From NCBI RefSeq assembly GCF_020740795.1, contig NC_067285.1:15244001-15308000 (forward strand): a DNA stretch of 64,000 nt, written 5' to 3'. The notes under the pieces were generated by a model. It was not told the origin of the DNA. It searched no databases and worked only from the letters and a program-made list of their open reading frames with translations. Position numbers and translations under genes: made by a program. This stretch comes from Apus apus. Lineage: Eukaryota > Chordata > Aves > Apodiformes > Apodidae. Of the stretch, positions 12,354 through 24,300 are shown one piece after another. Each line of letters starts with the position of its first letter. Positions within the stretch are counted from its first letter, which is position 1.

Positions 12354-15123
12354 TGCTTGCAGATGGGGCAGACATGAGAACTCATGGGCTTGAAAGATGT
12401 GCATGGCAGTATGTGAAGCTACAGTGCTAAAATGAGGAAGGAAGGAAGATTTAAGGTACAATTTTGTGGGGGACTTAATGATTTAAAGAAACAGTCTAGC
12501 ACTTCAGGCATGTTTCCTGCCTTCTGCTGCACATCAGGAGTGAGCAAGCCAGTCCAGCTCACTTCTTGCCCACACAAACACAAGCATATAAAGGAAGGGG
12601 CAGTTGATCCTAGATCAGCTCAAGACTACTGAATATGAAAATACCTGTCATGTCCTTTTCCAACTGTAGTCAAGGACTGCTACTGAGTAGGGTGCCATGG
12701 AGAGCACATCTGACTTGTATTTTTCATTTCTCACTGTGAAAAACAAAACATCACAAGAACAGAAGCAGCAGCTGAACTGTCACTGTCTAGCAGGTACTTT
12801 ACAAATTTCTGTGAGTATCGTCACTGTAAATGAGTTCTCCTCATTATCATATTCTCTTGTGGACAGAGGTTAATTAGAAATCTCACTTCCCAATTTGTTA
12901 TTCCCATGTGTGAGCTGACACAAAATTTGCACTCAGAAATGTGTAAATAAATGTAGGAGGTGCATTGAAAATGTAACCCTCTGCCTTGTGTAGGAGTTAA
13001 TTGTACTGATGTGCTTCCCGGTTAGCTCTTTAAAGCAGTTGGGCACTGTCATATCATGTTCTTTTGAAGCTTTTGGGGTTGCCAGTTTAGAATATAAACT
13101 GGTGAAACAGCTCATCATAGCCACACTCTTGAAGTCTCTCAAATCATGTCAACCAAGATCCACAAAGACAGCTTCAAAGCAGGTGGAAAACCACCTGCTG
13201 CAAGGAAGATCAGACAGAATGTGCCATTCACCTCAACCATATAACAAAACAGATAAATACTCCTTGGCCTTCATCTGTCTTTCACCTAAACCTCTGCCTT
13301 TCATTTATAAAGGATAGAAGTTTGAAAACTGATAGTAAGGTTACGAGGACCATGTTCAGCCTAGGTGACATTTCTGTGGAAGCATCCTGCAGTCTTTCTT
13401 AATGCTGAAGAAGCTCTATCAGTACCACACTCTAGGCTGAAGTCTTTTAAATCTTGCACGTCTTTGTTATTCCATGGAAGTGGCAGTTTTTCTCAATTCT
13501 GTTGGCTGTTAGATGTCAGCAAACACTTTGGTTAATGTAAACAGCAGCCTCAGTAACACGTGCCATATACGGTGCTTTCCAGGTGATGTACGGTATCTTT
13601 CTGTGGTAGCCAAACAGAGCCCTTCTTAATGCCTGCTGCCATTTTTTCATTGACAGCTGAAACCCAGAAAAAACTTAGTCTGACATTTATTAGGGCCAGT
13701 TGAACACTTGCAACACAGTTTTACCCCCTATAATATCAACCAGCTTAATCCTTCATTGCATTCTGTTCTCCATAGCAAGTTGGAAAAGTCCCTTGATAAT
13801 CCCAGTTTATAAGACTAGGTTTTCTTATAAAATTGCTGTTGTGGTTCTCCTGTAGATTAGCTTTCTTTTTTTTGAAGCAGTGTGATACAGTACTTGTGCT
13901 GTGAACTTGTCTCTGTTCTGTGAGAGCAAACGTACTCAAGTACATACACACTGTGTGTGGTATTTTCTGCTTAAGTAATAACTGCCTCTTGGGGAATAGG
14001 AGGGAGTTAAAACCAGCCTAATGAGGCATCAGCCTCCTGCAAATTTTTCACATGCGGTTGTGTGAAAAGAATAATGGAAGTACATGGTGTCCTTTCATGC
14101 TCTGCAGTAAAACTGATTCTATACAACTTTTAGCCAGCCCTACCTGAGAGAAATATAGACTCTTACACTGAAAAATGCCCCAGATCCTGCCAGTTTTGAA
14201 GTATAGATGTTGTTTTGCTCTTTTTTCCCTCCCTAAAAATTGAGAGCCATGGAAAAAAAAGTCAGGGCTCATCTGGCAGATTTCTTTATTAGCTTTTGAA
14301 GCACTGAGTGCGTTCGCTTGGCGGTTGCTCTGGTGCCTTGTTTCAAGTGCCAGACGGTGCTACAAAGAGTCCTCTGCCACCCCTGGCACTTCCCTCGCCT
14401 GCATGAACTTTTTAAAGCAGAAGAGCTGGATATTTATAACAGTGTTAGGCCCCAAGTAAAACTCCAGGTTTGAATTTTAGTACTACCCTGGGGTTGTTTA
14501 AGGTTCAGACTCAAATTTTATGGATTGATCCTCTTTTTCTAGCTTCATCTATTCTGCTTCACAGATTGACAGCAGTCTGAGTCCAGACTCTGCTGCCATT
14601 TTCAAGGACATTACTAATTTTAGATGAAGAAAGGCTCAAGAACTGTGCCATCAACAAGTACCCTGGGCAGAAGAGGAATTCTGCACTAGCATGGAGATCA
14701 CTTATGTGGCTTAATGAGCTTTCTTTGACTTTAATAGCTGGGATATTTCTAAATGTGTTTTTTTTGTGTGGCCCCATGTAGGGCTGAACATCGTAACTTT
14801 TCTAAAGTTTGTCCTTGTCTTATCTATTTTTTTCTCATGCTGCAAATGCAAAGAGCAAATAGGTCAGAGGAAAGAGAATCTGCCTTCTTCATTTCACAAA
14901 TAAGTTTTTAGCCTTTTCTTGTTTGTGTGCCACTCACTGATTGGGAAGGTAATAAAATGATCAGGAGAAAATTAAAAATGTATGTACACTTGCTTGACTG
15001 AAAACAAACCCTCCTTCAACTATACAAATTTGGGTTTAGTTTAGATGTGAAGTTGGAGCCAATATTTCTAGTTTGGATCTGCTGATGTTTCTGCAATAGC
15101 CCAAACCAAGCTAAATACCCCAG

Positions 15124-15396
15124 CACTTTCAAGAAAGTTTGTGTTCAGAGCTGAAGGTGCAGCTGATGTCTATTCCTGTGTCGTCTGAGTCAATAACAGA
15201 AAATCTGCTGGCTTCAAAGGGTGAAGATTTCATACATGAACTTCATGGCTCTGAGCCATTTCTAATCAAAGAAACAAAAGCCACCAAAAAGGCTTATGCA
15301 ACATTCTCCAAAGAACTGTCTCGATGCAGTGAAGCGCATAAAAGTGTGCTTGACCTTAGTAAAACTTTGAACTTAAAGTATGGATTCAGGACTTGA
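15124..15396 (+). other. Protein-like open frame, possible alternative terminal exon
   Basis: This is an open frame of 90 codons plus TGA inside the last GABRP intron. A CAG at 15121-15123 could act as an acceptor, and the frame that follows is phase 0, as needed after the exon ending at 10761. The product would start HFQESLCSELKVQLM and end LSKTLNLKYGFRT. It is rich in Glu, Lys, Ser and Leu and low in Cys, Phe and His, unlike most chance frames nearby. An AATAAA lies 131 nt after the stop (15527-15532). Used as a terminal exon, it would give a pi subunit ending after M3 without M4. Against this, the polypyrimidine tract before 15124 is poor, I recognise no homolog, and open frames of this length occur by chance elsewhere in the window. 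Confidence 0.25.
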
Positions 15397-16007
15397 AACA
15401 AAGTAGTATGCGCTATTTAGTATTGAATTAGTTGTGGGGTTTTTTCCTCTTTATGATCCTCTTTTTTGTGCTGTTTGTACTTTTTTTTTTCTTTTTTTCC
15501 TTTTGATTTTCGTTACAAAGTGATGGAATAAAGCAGCCAACTGCACAGAAGGGAAGTGTCTTATATTCTAGGGTGCTTGATTTGGGGTGCAATCAGCTTG
15601 AGTAGCTGATCTAGCGACTCCCCCCCTTCTCCATCTCGGTCCTGGGGCTTACTAGACACTGACCTTTGCGAGTGTTTTCCCTGAACAGAAGACATCCTAT
15701 TGTTGTGCATTTCTCTGATTTGCTGCTGTCTTCAGTAAAGCTTAATGGGCTGTATTTGAACAAATTGAGCTTTGCTCAACAGTCCTATGAATGCTTTTCT
15801 GGTAAGATGTTAAGACAGTGTTTTTTCTGTAAATGAAGGCTTTGAAAGCTGAAAGGAGCTGCCTGGTGTGTGTAGGTGCTGACTCTTGAAATCAAAAGAG
15901 CAAGCTACAGGAGGAGGCATAAGAAAAATCTTATTATTTACTGCAACTCTAAAGTAAAGAGGTAATGAAACGTGCACTCAAGTACCTGCTGTTTTGTTTC
16001 CTGTCAG

Positions 16008-16319
16008 GATGAAGACGAAGAGGCTGAAGAAGAGAGGAATGGAGTCCTGGCAGCAGTTGCTAATAGTTGCAGTGCCCCTGACAATACGAACAAGGCTGAT
16101 TCAAACCAGAGCAGCAAAACCCTCACTGAGGGAAAAAGGGAGAGAAGTAAACACAGTGGGTGTAGTTCACCAATGTCAATAATGAGAAGACTTTTCTGTA
16201 TCTCTGATTGCTTCCGTGTTAAAAATCCTTACCACATAGACAACTATGCCAGATTTTCTTTTCCGTTATCATTCATCATAATTAATGTACTTTATTGGGT
16301 ATATTATTTGTATTTCTAA
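16008..16319 (+). CDS. GABRP: GABRP last coding exon: M3-M4 loop and M4
   Basis: The terminal coding exon has acceptor gtttcctgtcag before 16008 and starts in phase 0, matching the previous exon. It ends with TAA at 16317-16319 and has 103 codons. It opens with an acidic run (DEDEEAEEE), continues through a Ser/Asn-rich polar loop with a basic patch (KRERSKHS) and a Cys/Arg segment (MRRLFCISDCFR), then HIDNYARF and M4 (FPLSFIIINVLYWVYYLYF), which ends the protein. The end resembles the human pi terminus (...YWAYYMYF), and the loop length is similar (about 80 residues). The loop sequence shows almost no similarity to human pi. This is expected, because this loop is the fastest-evolving part of these receptors and carries trafficking and phosphorylation sites. 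The assignment rests on M4, phase and order. Confidence 0.9.
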   Translation, partial: DEDEEAEEERNGVLAAVANSCSAPDNTNKADSNQSSKTLTEGKRERSKHSGCSSPMSIMRRLFCISDCFRVKNPYHIDNYARFSFPLSFIIINVLYWVYYLYF

Positions 16320-17510
16320 GTATTTTCATGTGTAAAGTTGGTTAAAGTTTAGAAAGTGGAAATGAGAAGGGAAGTTGCAGAATGATGAAGTTGCATTTGG
16401 ATAAAGGGATATGAAAGGGCATGCCATTTTTTGAAGCAATTCTAAGTTTCTTGTTAACTCACTTTTCCACTGTTAAATGACTGTCACCCAAAACTGACTT
16501 TCCTGTTTGCGTGCATGTCCCATATTAAACTATTTATCAAAGGCCAGTAAGTCCCTTTGTAATATTTTAATGATCAGCTTTGTAAAGTAAGAGTTATGTA
16601 CAGTTCTTTATGAACTGCACTGAGTATATTTAAAAAGAAAAACAATGAAGTGTTCTTTTCCTGCTATGCTTTCAGGATTCAGTTCCTTCTAGCTTTGCCA
16701 ATATTGCATAAATTTTCCAGATTATATAAGAAAATGTATAATTGCAGATCAAAGTGTTTTTGCTTCATAGCAAGAAACAGCTTTGAAGGCATGGGCTACC
16801 AGCACAAATCAAACAATACAGTAATCTTTGCAAGGTCAGTAATATGTATTGAGACTCTTCCCTACATCTTTGGATAGAGACTCTTATAGACATCAATGGG
16901 TTTTCTAATAAGTGCAGAGCAGAATATATATGCCTAATTTTCAGCCTAGCAAATTCTTTTTGAGTCACTTGCCATTAAAAATTTCATGTAAAGATGGAAA
17001 AGTTTACTACTTGAATTGTAAAGAAATACCCTGGATATGCAATAACTCTTAAAGAAAAAAGGGAAGGTTTTACACAGATGAAGTTATGACTCACATGAGA
17101 GATTGTTACACTTGATGAAAACCATAACAGTCTTTCCGAGTGATTACTTCACTGGCAGATACTACAAAAGACATTGATATAGCAGCCTGTTTCTTATACT
17201 GCAATCTAGAGTTTAGAAGTAATTATTATACCTTTCTGACCATAATATATGTGTGGATTGCATATAAATGTATAAATGTGTATATGTGCTTTTATAGACT
17301 GTGTAGTTTGACATTTATGATGTTCTGACCCACTGCACATGCACCTTTCTGCCAGAGTGCTGCCTGTAAAGAACATCATTACATGAGAAGAAAAGTGCAA
17401 AAAACCAGTGTGGGTTAAATTTGCCTCCCCCTCCAGCTGAATCCATAAAAATCATTGCACACTGGCAAAAAAGTATTAGGTCAATAAAATCCTTTCAGTA
17501 TTTTTATTTT
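16320..17510 (+). other. GABRP: GABRP 3' UTR (approximate end)
   Basis: This is the untranslated region following the TAA at 16317-16319. It has no coding potential. It is taken to end about 20 nt after the AATAAA at 17483, followed by a T-rich stretch (gtatttttattttc) that suits a downstream element. An earlier ATTAAA at 16524-16529 could give a shorter form. The end is inferred from signals only. Confidence 0.5.
17483..17488 (+). terminator. Candidate polyadenylation signal AATAAA
   Basis: This is the first canonical AATAAA downstream of the GABRP stop codon on the plus strand, about 1.16 kb after it, with a T-rich sequence following. ATTAAA at 16524-16529 is a weaker, closer alternative. 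Confidence 0.45.
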
Positions 17511-20500
17511 CTAAAGAGGTTGAGCAGTGAAAGCTTCTCTACTGTCATCACCAATGCCTTTAGCAAGGCTTATTGAGACAATATGAGTTCAAGAACAGTC
17601 CAATTACTTTTGGTACCTTGTGGCTCTTCTGACATTGATACAAAAATGCATTCAAGAAATCAAACCAAGATTGCCTGTATTAAGGATGAGCCAAAACCCC
17701 CCCATTTTATATTTAACATTCTGCAGCTGCAGACTTTATAAAAAAAACCCAATACAACACCCACTTTTTTTTTTTTTTAATTTAACATTCTGCAGTTGCA
17801 GACTTTATATTGCAGTCTGGAAGTTTAGAAGTGCTTATTGCAAAGCTTATTATAAAGCTTAAATACTTTATTAAGGAAGAGATTCAATGAGATTTTTTTC
17901 TTGGAATTGAAGTGTGGAACTGGACTCTCAGATCTCTTTCCAATTCTTAACTCTCATAAAATTCACAGAAGCCATATGGTCAAGCTCTGTATTTAGTTTC
18001 TTATATTTGAAGTTTACATGAATCCTGATTATCTTCAAATAGTTATCCTCAGGTTGCAAGTTACCTGTTGTGTTAACACTAAATTTGGGATTTATATTTG
18101 CTACAAGCATAAAGTAAGCATTTAGAGTTTTGTAGCTTCTGATTAATTTGGAGGTAATTCTCCCTAAATGTTCTTTTAGAAAGCTGTTGAAGGTCTAGAC
18201 ATCTTTATTTACAGTATATTGAGTGATAATAGGGTCCGTTTCCCCACTAATGTGCTAATTGTTAGACACAGAAGTCCCTCATATTTTCATGAAAGAATAG
18301 ACTGCACAGCCAGATAATTTCTTATTCTGCTTTTCATAATTCTGCATTAATTACTAACCTGAAAAGCTAAACTTGGTTTGACATGAATTTGTGTAAGTAA
18401 AAGATGTTCCCTTCAGGGGACAGAGGAACAGATTTTCAGGGCAGTGTATGAAGAATGAACAGCATTTAAATTATCCCATTCAAACACAGAACCGTCCCTG
18501 GAAACTATCAGATTCCTTGGAGTTAGCTGGAAAGGCTCTTCTAAGTAAGTGGCATTTTCAAACAATGCATCGAAGGCTACAACTCAGAGGTAAATGAGAG
18601 ATGGAGTGGTCTCTTTTGGAGCTAAGATCAGGAGCCAAAGCTGAGGCACTCAGAGCTGGCCTCCGTAATGGGAATGGCTTTGTTTGCACACCTGGTGAAA
18701 AGGAACAGGGAAAGACCTTGGACTTTCTGCAATAATTTTGTGGTTGACAGATGTCTTTTGCTTACTTTGATTTTAATGTTTTCTAATAAGGGGCCTTCTC
18801 AGTCTCACAATTCAGGAATGTCCTGTTGTACTTTGAGGCCTCTTGAGGCACATATACAGCAATGGGCATGAAGCTGAGGGAGAGGGGAGCAGCACGGTCT
18901 GAGGATGCACCTTCATGTAATTTACTCTGCTGTTAGCAGGAGCTGCGCTATTTTTGATGTATACGAAGGCAGCAGCCAGCCCAAGGAACACATTTCCTTT
19001 TTCAGTGGAATATCTACAAGCCTGGTCTCTTGGTTTAGCAGCCATCTCACTGGCATATAAGCATTATGCAGACTAGAAAAACATTCTGACTTCGGTAAGC
19101 TCTTTGGTAATATTTTCATTCTTAATGGAAAAGTAAATCTATTATGAAAATAAAATCCCTTGCTGAGATATTTCTTTAAATATAATGTGAGTTTTTTGAC
19201 ATTTTAGATGTTTGAAGGCACTAATCCTTGCTACCTTTCCACTTTGGCAATTATCCAGTGTATTTCTTTGATTCAGCTATGTTGTAGGCAAGTATCTCAT
19301 GCAGCCTGCTTACTGGTATGATAGTTGGGATGTTTTGAGAGTATTTGAAACATTTCAATCAAAAAGGGAGTACTGAAAAAGGTAACATTTTAGAACAGAC
19401 GTTCATTAGCTCTTTCATAAACTAAGAACATTTTAAATTAATGTCAGAACATCTATTTTAAGACATAAGCAACTGAATACTCCATCTGAATACTCCAGTC
19501 AACACATACAGCAAGCACAATATAAGGGCACCCATGTGTTATTCTGGGTACTGATTTTCAGCACAGTGGCCTTCTTTATTATCCACGGAGCAGTAACCTA
19601 AATAGCTCTGTACCTTTCCTTGCAGGACTCTTCATTGTTTGTGCTAATTATTTTAAGAGAGCTGTTATGTATTTTGGCATGGGAAAATGTATTTTAAAAA
19701 ATGATGCCCCACATCTGCAGTTCAGAAAGAAATTATCAAACAGATTAGACATTAAAGCAAACATATGTAACAGGAAAGCCAATGACAAAGGAAACAGAAA
19801 GATGCAAACCTTCTGCTTTCTGCTGGCAGCTTTTGCCAGTGGTGTGGTGCAGCAGAGGGCCTAAAGCACCTCTACCAGTGCAATCTGAAGAGGCTACTGG
19901 GGAGCTGGCACTGCTGGTACAATTCACTCCATGCAGCAGTAGATGGAGCCAATTAACTGCTCTTCATTACTGAAAAAGTGAATATAAATGGCAAATGCTA
20001 GTTAAGGAATTCTCTAGGGAAGAGGTGTTACAAGCTGACATTTGTACTATGGTAACTAGGTCGTATCTGTAGTGACAGGTAATTAAAATCAGGCAAAACA
20101 GCACTGCCAGGTGGACTGTTCAGGACTTACGTTTTTCACACTGAAGTTTAAGCTTCTCAAACCCAGACTGTTATTTCTATCTAAGTTGTTAACATATTCT
20201 GCCAATCTGCAAAGTAACATCAAGGCCACAATGCCTTATGTTCTAAGCCTGACTTTTATATCCTTTTGTGGAAGCTTTCTCCTGTGGACTATAATGTTTC
20301 AATATTGTATTATCTCAGTATTTCCAAGCAGGCAGAGCAGTGGCAGTACCATGGTTTTCCTATAAATATTTAAGAATCCTAAATAGATGTTCCCCAGTAA
20401 TTCATTGACACACTGCTAACAGTTAACACAAGGATCAAATTAATTTTAAAAGCCAGATCGCATCTTCTGGAAGTGTTTCCCCTAGAGACAGGATATGTTG

Positions 20501-21120
20501 AAATGGTGGGAAGTAGAACTATGGGAGTCTTCTGGGCTGATTAAACAGGTTGTTGCAAGAACGAGCTATCTCAGCCTGAGAGATGAAGACTGAAGTGGAT
20601 ACTGCTCACTTTAGAGAAGTGGGTACTTGACAGTGTTTAAAGTAGGTAAGCTGGACATGACTTCCAAGTCTGTAATGCATTATAACTGAATAATTAAAAC
20701 CAGGGTCCACTTTAATATTATTGCCAAATTCAGCTTTTTGTCAGTTTCCATCTGGAGACATCTTTCGTTCCAATCCCATCTGACTGTCAAACTTCCCATC
20801 CTCAGTAAGAAGGAGGGGCGTTTGGGGCGTTTCACTCTCTTGATGTGAGTTTACTCATATAATTTGAGTTCTGGGTTTCTTTCCAGACTGAATAGACCTG
20901 TTTTCCCATTCTAGATCAAACACAGCCAAAGCTTCAGAAGAAAAAAACCCAGAAGGGTTTAGCACCGTCACACATGCACACAAACCATAACCCTGATTTA
21001 TTTTCAAACTCTGTTCTGAATTTAAATTTAATCCAGATTAATCTGCATTAATGCACAAACATCCACAGCACTGTTGCTTCCCTTGCCATAGCAGGTAGCT
21101 TTTGTAGCCTAGACAGTGAA
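17511..21120. other. Intergenic, no gene seen
   Basis: Apart from the 30-bp direct repeats at 17711-17809, I see nothing I can name. Short frames here show no conserved domain. Confidence 0.6.
17711..17809 (+). repeat. 30-bp direct repeat pair flanking a T tract
   Basis: Two copies of 'atttaacattctgcagYtgc'+agactttata, at 17711-17740 and 17780-17809, differ at one base (c/t). They are 69 bp apart with a T14 run at 17765-17778 between them. Bases just after the second copy (tgcagtctggaagtttagaag) also resemble 17198-17219 (tgcaatctagagtttagaag), hinting at an older duplication. The pair lies just beyond the inferred GABRP polyadenylation site. Confidence 0.85.
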
Positions 21121-21385
21121 AAGGCAACCTGTGTCAGTGTCTCACCACCCACCCACTAGAGAATTTCTTCCTAATGTCTAACCTAAATCTCCCTTCTTAC
21201 AATTTTAATCCATTACCCCTTGTCCTCTCACTATAAGCTCCTGTAAAAAGTCCCTCCCCATCTTCCCTGTAGGTACCCTTCAGGTACTGGAAGGCCGTTA
21301 CGAGGTCTCCCCAGAGCCTTCTCTTCTCCAGGCTGAACAACCCCACTTTCTCAGCCTGTCTTCATAGGCTTTCTCAGGAAGGAGA
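21121..21385 (-). mobile_element. CR1 LINE fragment
   Basis: This is a reverse-oriented CR1 segment with better-preserved landmarks: 'cagtgtctcaccaccc', 'gaatttcttcctaatgtcta', 'acctaaatctccctt', 'aaaaagtccctccccat', 'ttcaggtactggaaggc' and 'cttctcttctccaggctgaa'. The CR1 3' terminal repeats are missing on the low-coordinate side, so both ends are truncated. It is younger than the copy at 2400-3240 judging by match quality, and it has no coding frame. Confidence 0.92.
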
Positions 21386-24300
21386 GGAATGACATTTTTC
21401 TGCTTTAAACACAGGTCAGGAATGGATCCAGAATAGCAGCTCTCACAGCACTGGCTCTGGCTGAGGCTTGGGTACTTTGGAAGCAGAACAAACTGGCAAG
21501 GTTAGACAAAAATTAACGTGAGAGTATAAAATGGATTTCAAACCTGAATTACATATTGACGTTCTCAGCTTGTGTGCTCTTGGCCCTCGTGCTGATGTTA
21601 ATGATGTTGCTACAAACAACATCCGTTGCATCTCAGAAACAATAACAAACTTGTGAGATTTGCCAGTGTGGAGAAAGCTAGCATTGCATACACTGATATA
21701 TAATTGAAAAATACAGAAGAAGGGTCTCTCTCCTCTTCACTGTCTGGTCTGTCTCCTCCTCTTCTATGTCCCGGTTTCCTTAGAAGCCAGTTCATTTCAG
21801 TCCACTTCCAGTTTTGTTTTATCAAGCACCTGCTTTGGATGAGTGCCATGATAAGGTGAACAAGTGTCATGTAATGCTGCATTAGTCTCTTCTAGGGGAA
21901 CCATCTGTACAATTATAGGCATTTAAATGCCATTACATGACTGACATGCTGAACTATGTTATGGAGGGAGCTAATTCAGGTCCATGTAGTCAGTTCAGTC
22001 TCCATTCACAGCAATACATTTTCAATGATATCTAAAGAATACAGCTGTCTTTTTCTGTGGCATTTTCATTCCCTGTGAGGAAAAGAAGACTTATAGGAAA
22101 AGGTCCTACCCTAACCTATCAGTCTATAAGGCTTGCCTTGACAACCCTTTGGTGCATTTCAGAGAACACAGGAACTGATAACTTTTACCTCCCAAAATGG
22201 CACAATCTTCAAAATCATAGTATAGCAGATTTCTGAAGAAATTTTGTAAGTAGCTAAACATAAATTGAATTTTGTTCTGAACTTCTTTCACAGAAAGATG
22301 AATAAGAAATTGAGCATAATTTTATCATCTTTCCCCATCATTCTTTATCATCTTTGTCCATGTTGTGCTCAAGTATCATACCTAGTACTTTTTGAGTTTC
22401 TTTCGTAGTAAAAGATTCAGAGATCCTTGTATTTTTTTCTCTTTAAAAGAAAAAACTGAAGTATGATATGCAAATACTCTGAAAACTTTGAAGTCTGAGG
22501 CTTCCTATGTCCCCGGATAGTTTTAATGCTGTTGAACAACCTTTTCATGCACTGCTGGTCCACATTTTGTGAAGCTTGATAATAAGAACTGGTAACTCTG
22601 GAGATTTCCATATATTTTCATAGAGAATCCCGTATGGATGCCAAATAAGTGGCTGACCCTGCACTACTTCAAACCACATATGCTCACAGATGCTGTGGTC
22701 TTATTTCAAATGACGAAAGTAAAAAATGCAGACCCTTGCTAAAGTTTTTTAAAAGAAGGGGATATGATAGCTGTAACAGTAAAGATTTTTTGCATTTGAT
22801 TGGTTCCACTATGCAGCTCCAAATAAAGATACTATAAGAGCCCAAAAGGATTAAGGACTAGTTATTTTCTTTTAACCTAAAATCCTAATTTTTAACAGAT
22901 CGGTTATGGGCCAATAATTTCAAAGCTGCATTTTCTCTGGGTTGCCATGTATTACCATAAAAAGTGTTTGGACAGTATCTACACCTTTGTTTCTGTAACC
23001 CAGCTGTTTGTAACCTTTTCTGTAACCAAGGGCACATAATGGCCTGACCTGGAATTCTCTCCTGTCAGTTTACCTGAATTAACATGCAGCTCTTTACTTG
23101 CAGAATCAAAACTCATTTCTGTATCTCTTGCATTTCTGCATATGCCTCTATTCTAGCTCCAGCATTTCCCTTCCCAGAGGTCTCTACATTGTTCCATGAT
23201 AAGGTCAGCTCTCCAGATGCATGGCCATGCTGTTCTAAAGATGACAGTGGGAGAAGCCAAAATAATCAATTTTAATGATGTTTCAGCATCATTCTCGTCC
23301 TGTGTCATTCCTGTGTACACTGCAGCCATCAATCTGTGTTTGTCTAAAACGGTTCGTGCCAGAACCTTAAATGTAGAGAGGGCTGAAGAGCTAATTTATT
23401 ATATTTTGACAAGGACAAGCCTCATCTGGCAATCCAGTGTCGCTGAGTGCATCTGGTGAATAGTGTATCCACTTTTCAGATCCAAATTGCTCTGTTAGTT
23501 TTCATGACCCTCTTAAGTCTGTGCTGTCTCTATCCACTGTGGTTTCCTTATCACATAGTAGGATTGTGCCTGTATCTTCCAATTTCATTCCTATTGACTT
23601 TCAGTGTATGCAAAGCTGCAGGTGCATGCTGGTACATAAGCCTTTGTCTGAGAGGTGGGATCACTGACCCCAAAATGTACTGCTTCATCTGCAGTCTGGG
23701 AGATGACTGGCCATGGCTGCTGGCTCGTCTTGTCCCTCTGGGTATCATTTCTGATTCGAATCACCACCTACACCGAGGAAAGCCTTTATTCACACCTCTG
23801 CCTTTCAAGGGCTCTCTAATGAAAAGCTTCAGAGACATAAATAGATGTGGCAAAGAGTGCATTAGGTTTGTGCATTGTAAATATATCTGCCCATTAGCCA
23901 TTGTTATCTAGTTTTTTCAAACAATTTTTGTATTTTTACCAAATACGATGAAGGAATAGAAATATGATGTTCCTTCAAGCTTTATGAAAATAGATGTCTA
24001 CATCAGAGAGATATCTGACTACCACCCACTGAGAAAAACACTACAGCATGAGCTGGAGTCTTTTTAAATCCCAGAGAATACACACTCAAGAGAGCACATC
24101 TAAGTGCCTCAGATGCAGAACAAGCTTCAGTCACAATTTATGTCTTCCAGACATCAGAGTCAATCAACACTGAAACACAAATCTGGATAAAATCTGGCTT
24201 AATTATCTCTTTGCTTTTTTCCTGAGTTACAGTGGGAGCCAGAATTTATGTCTTCATCTTGGTCTGTGAGAGAATACTGTACTAATGATCCAGCTATAGT

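Larger units (their letters stand above)
10762..16007 (+). other. GABRP: GABRP intron between the M2-M3 exon and the last exon
   Basis: This phase-0 intron is about 5.2 kb, begins gtattt and ends cctgtcag. It holds an 18-bp perfect palindrome with an E-box (12336-12353), a small CpG-containing patch (about 14308-14402) and a protein-like open frame with a possible acceptor (15124-15396). The rest shows no repeat or gene that I recognise. Confidence 0.9.
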
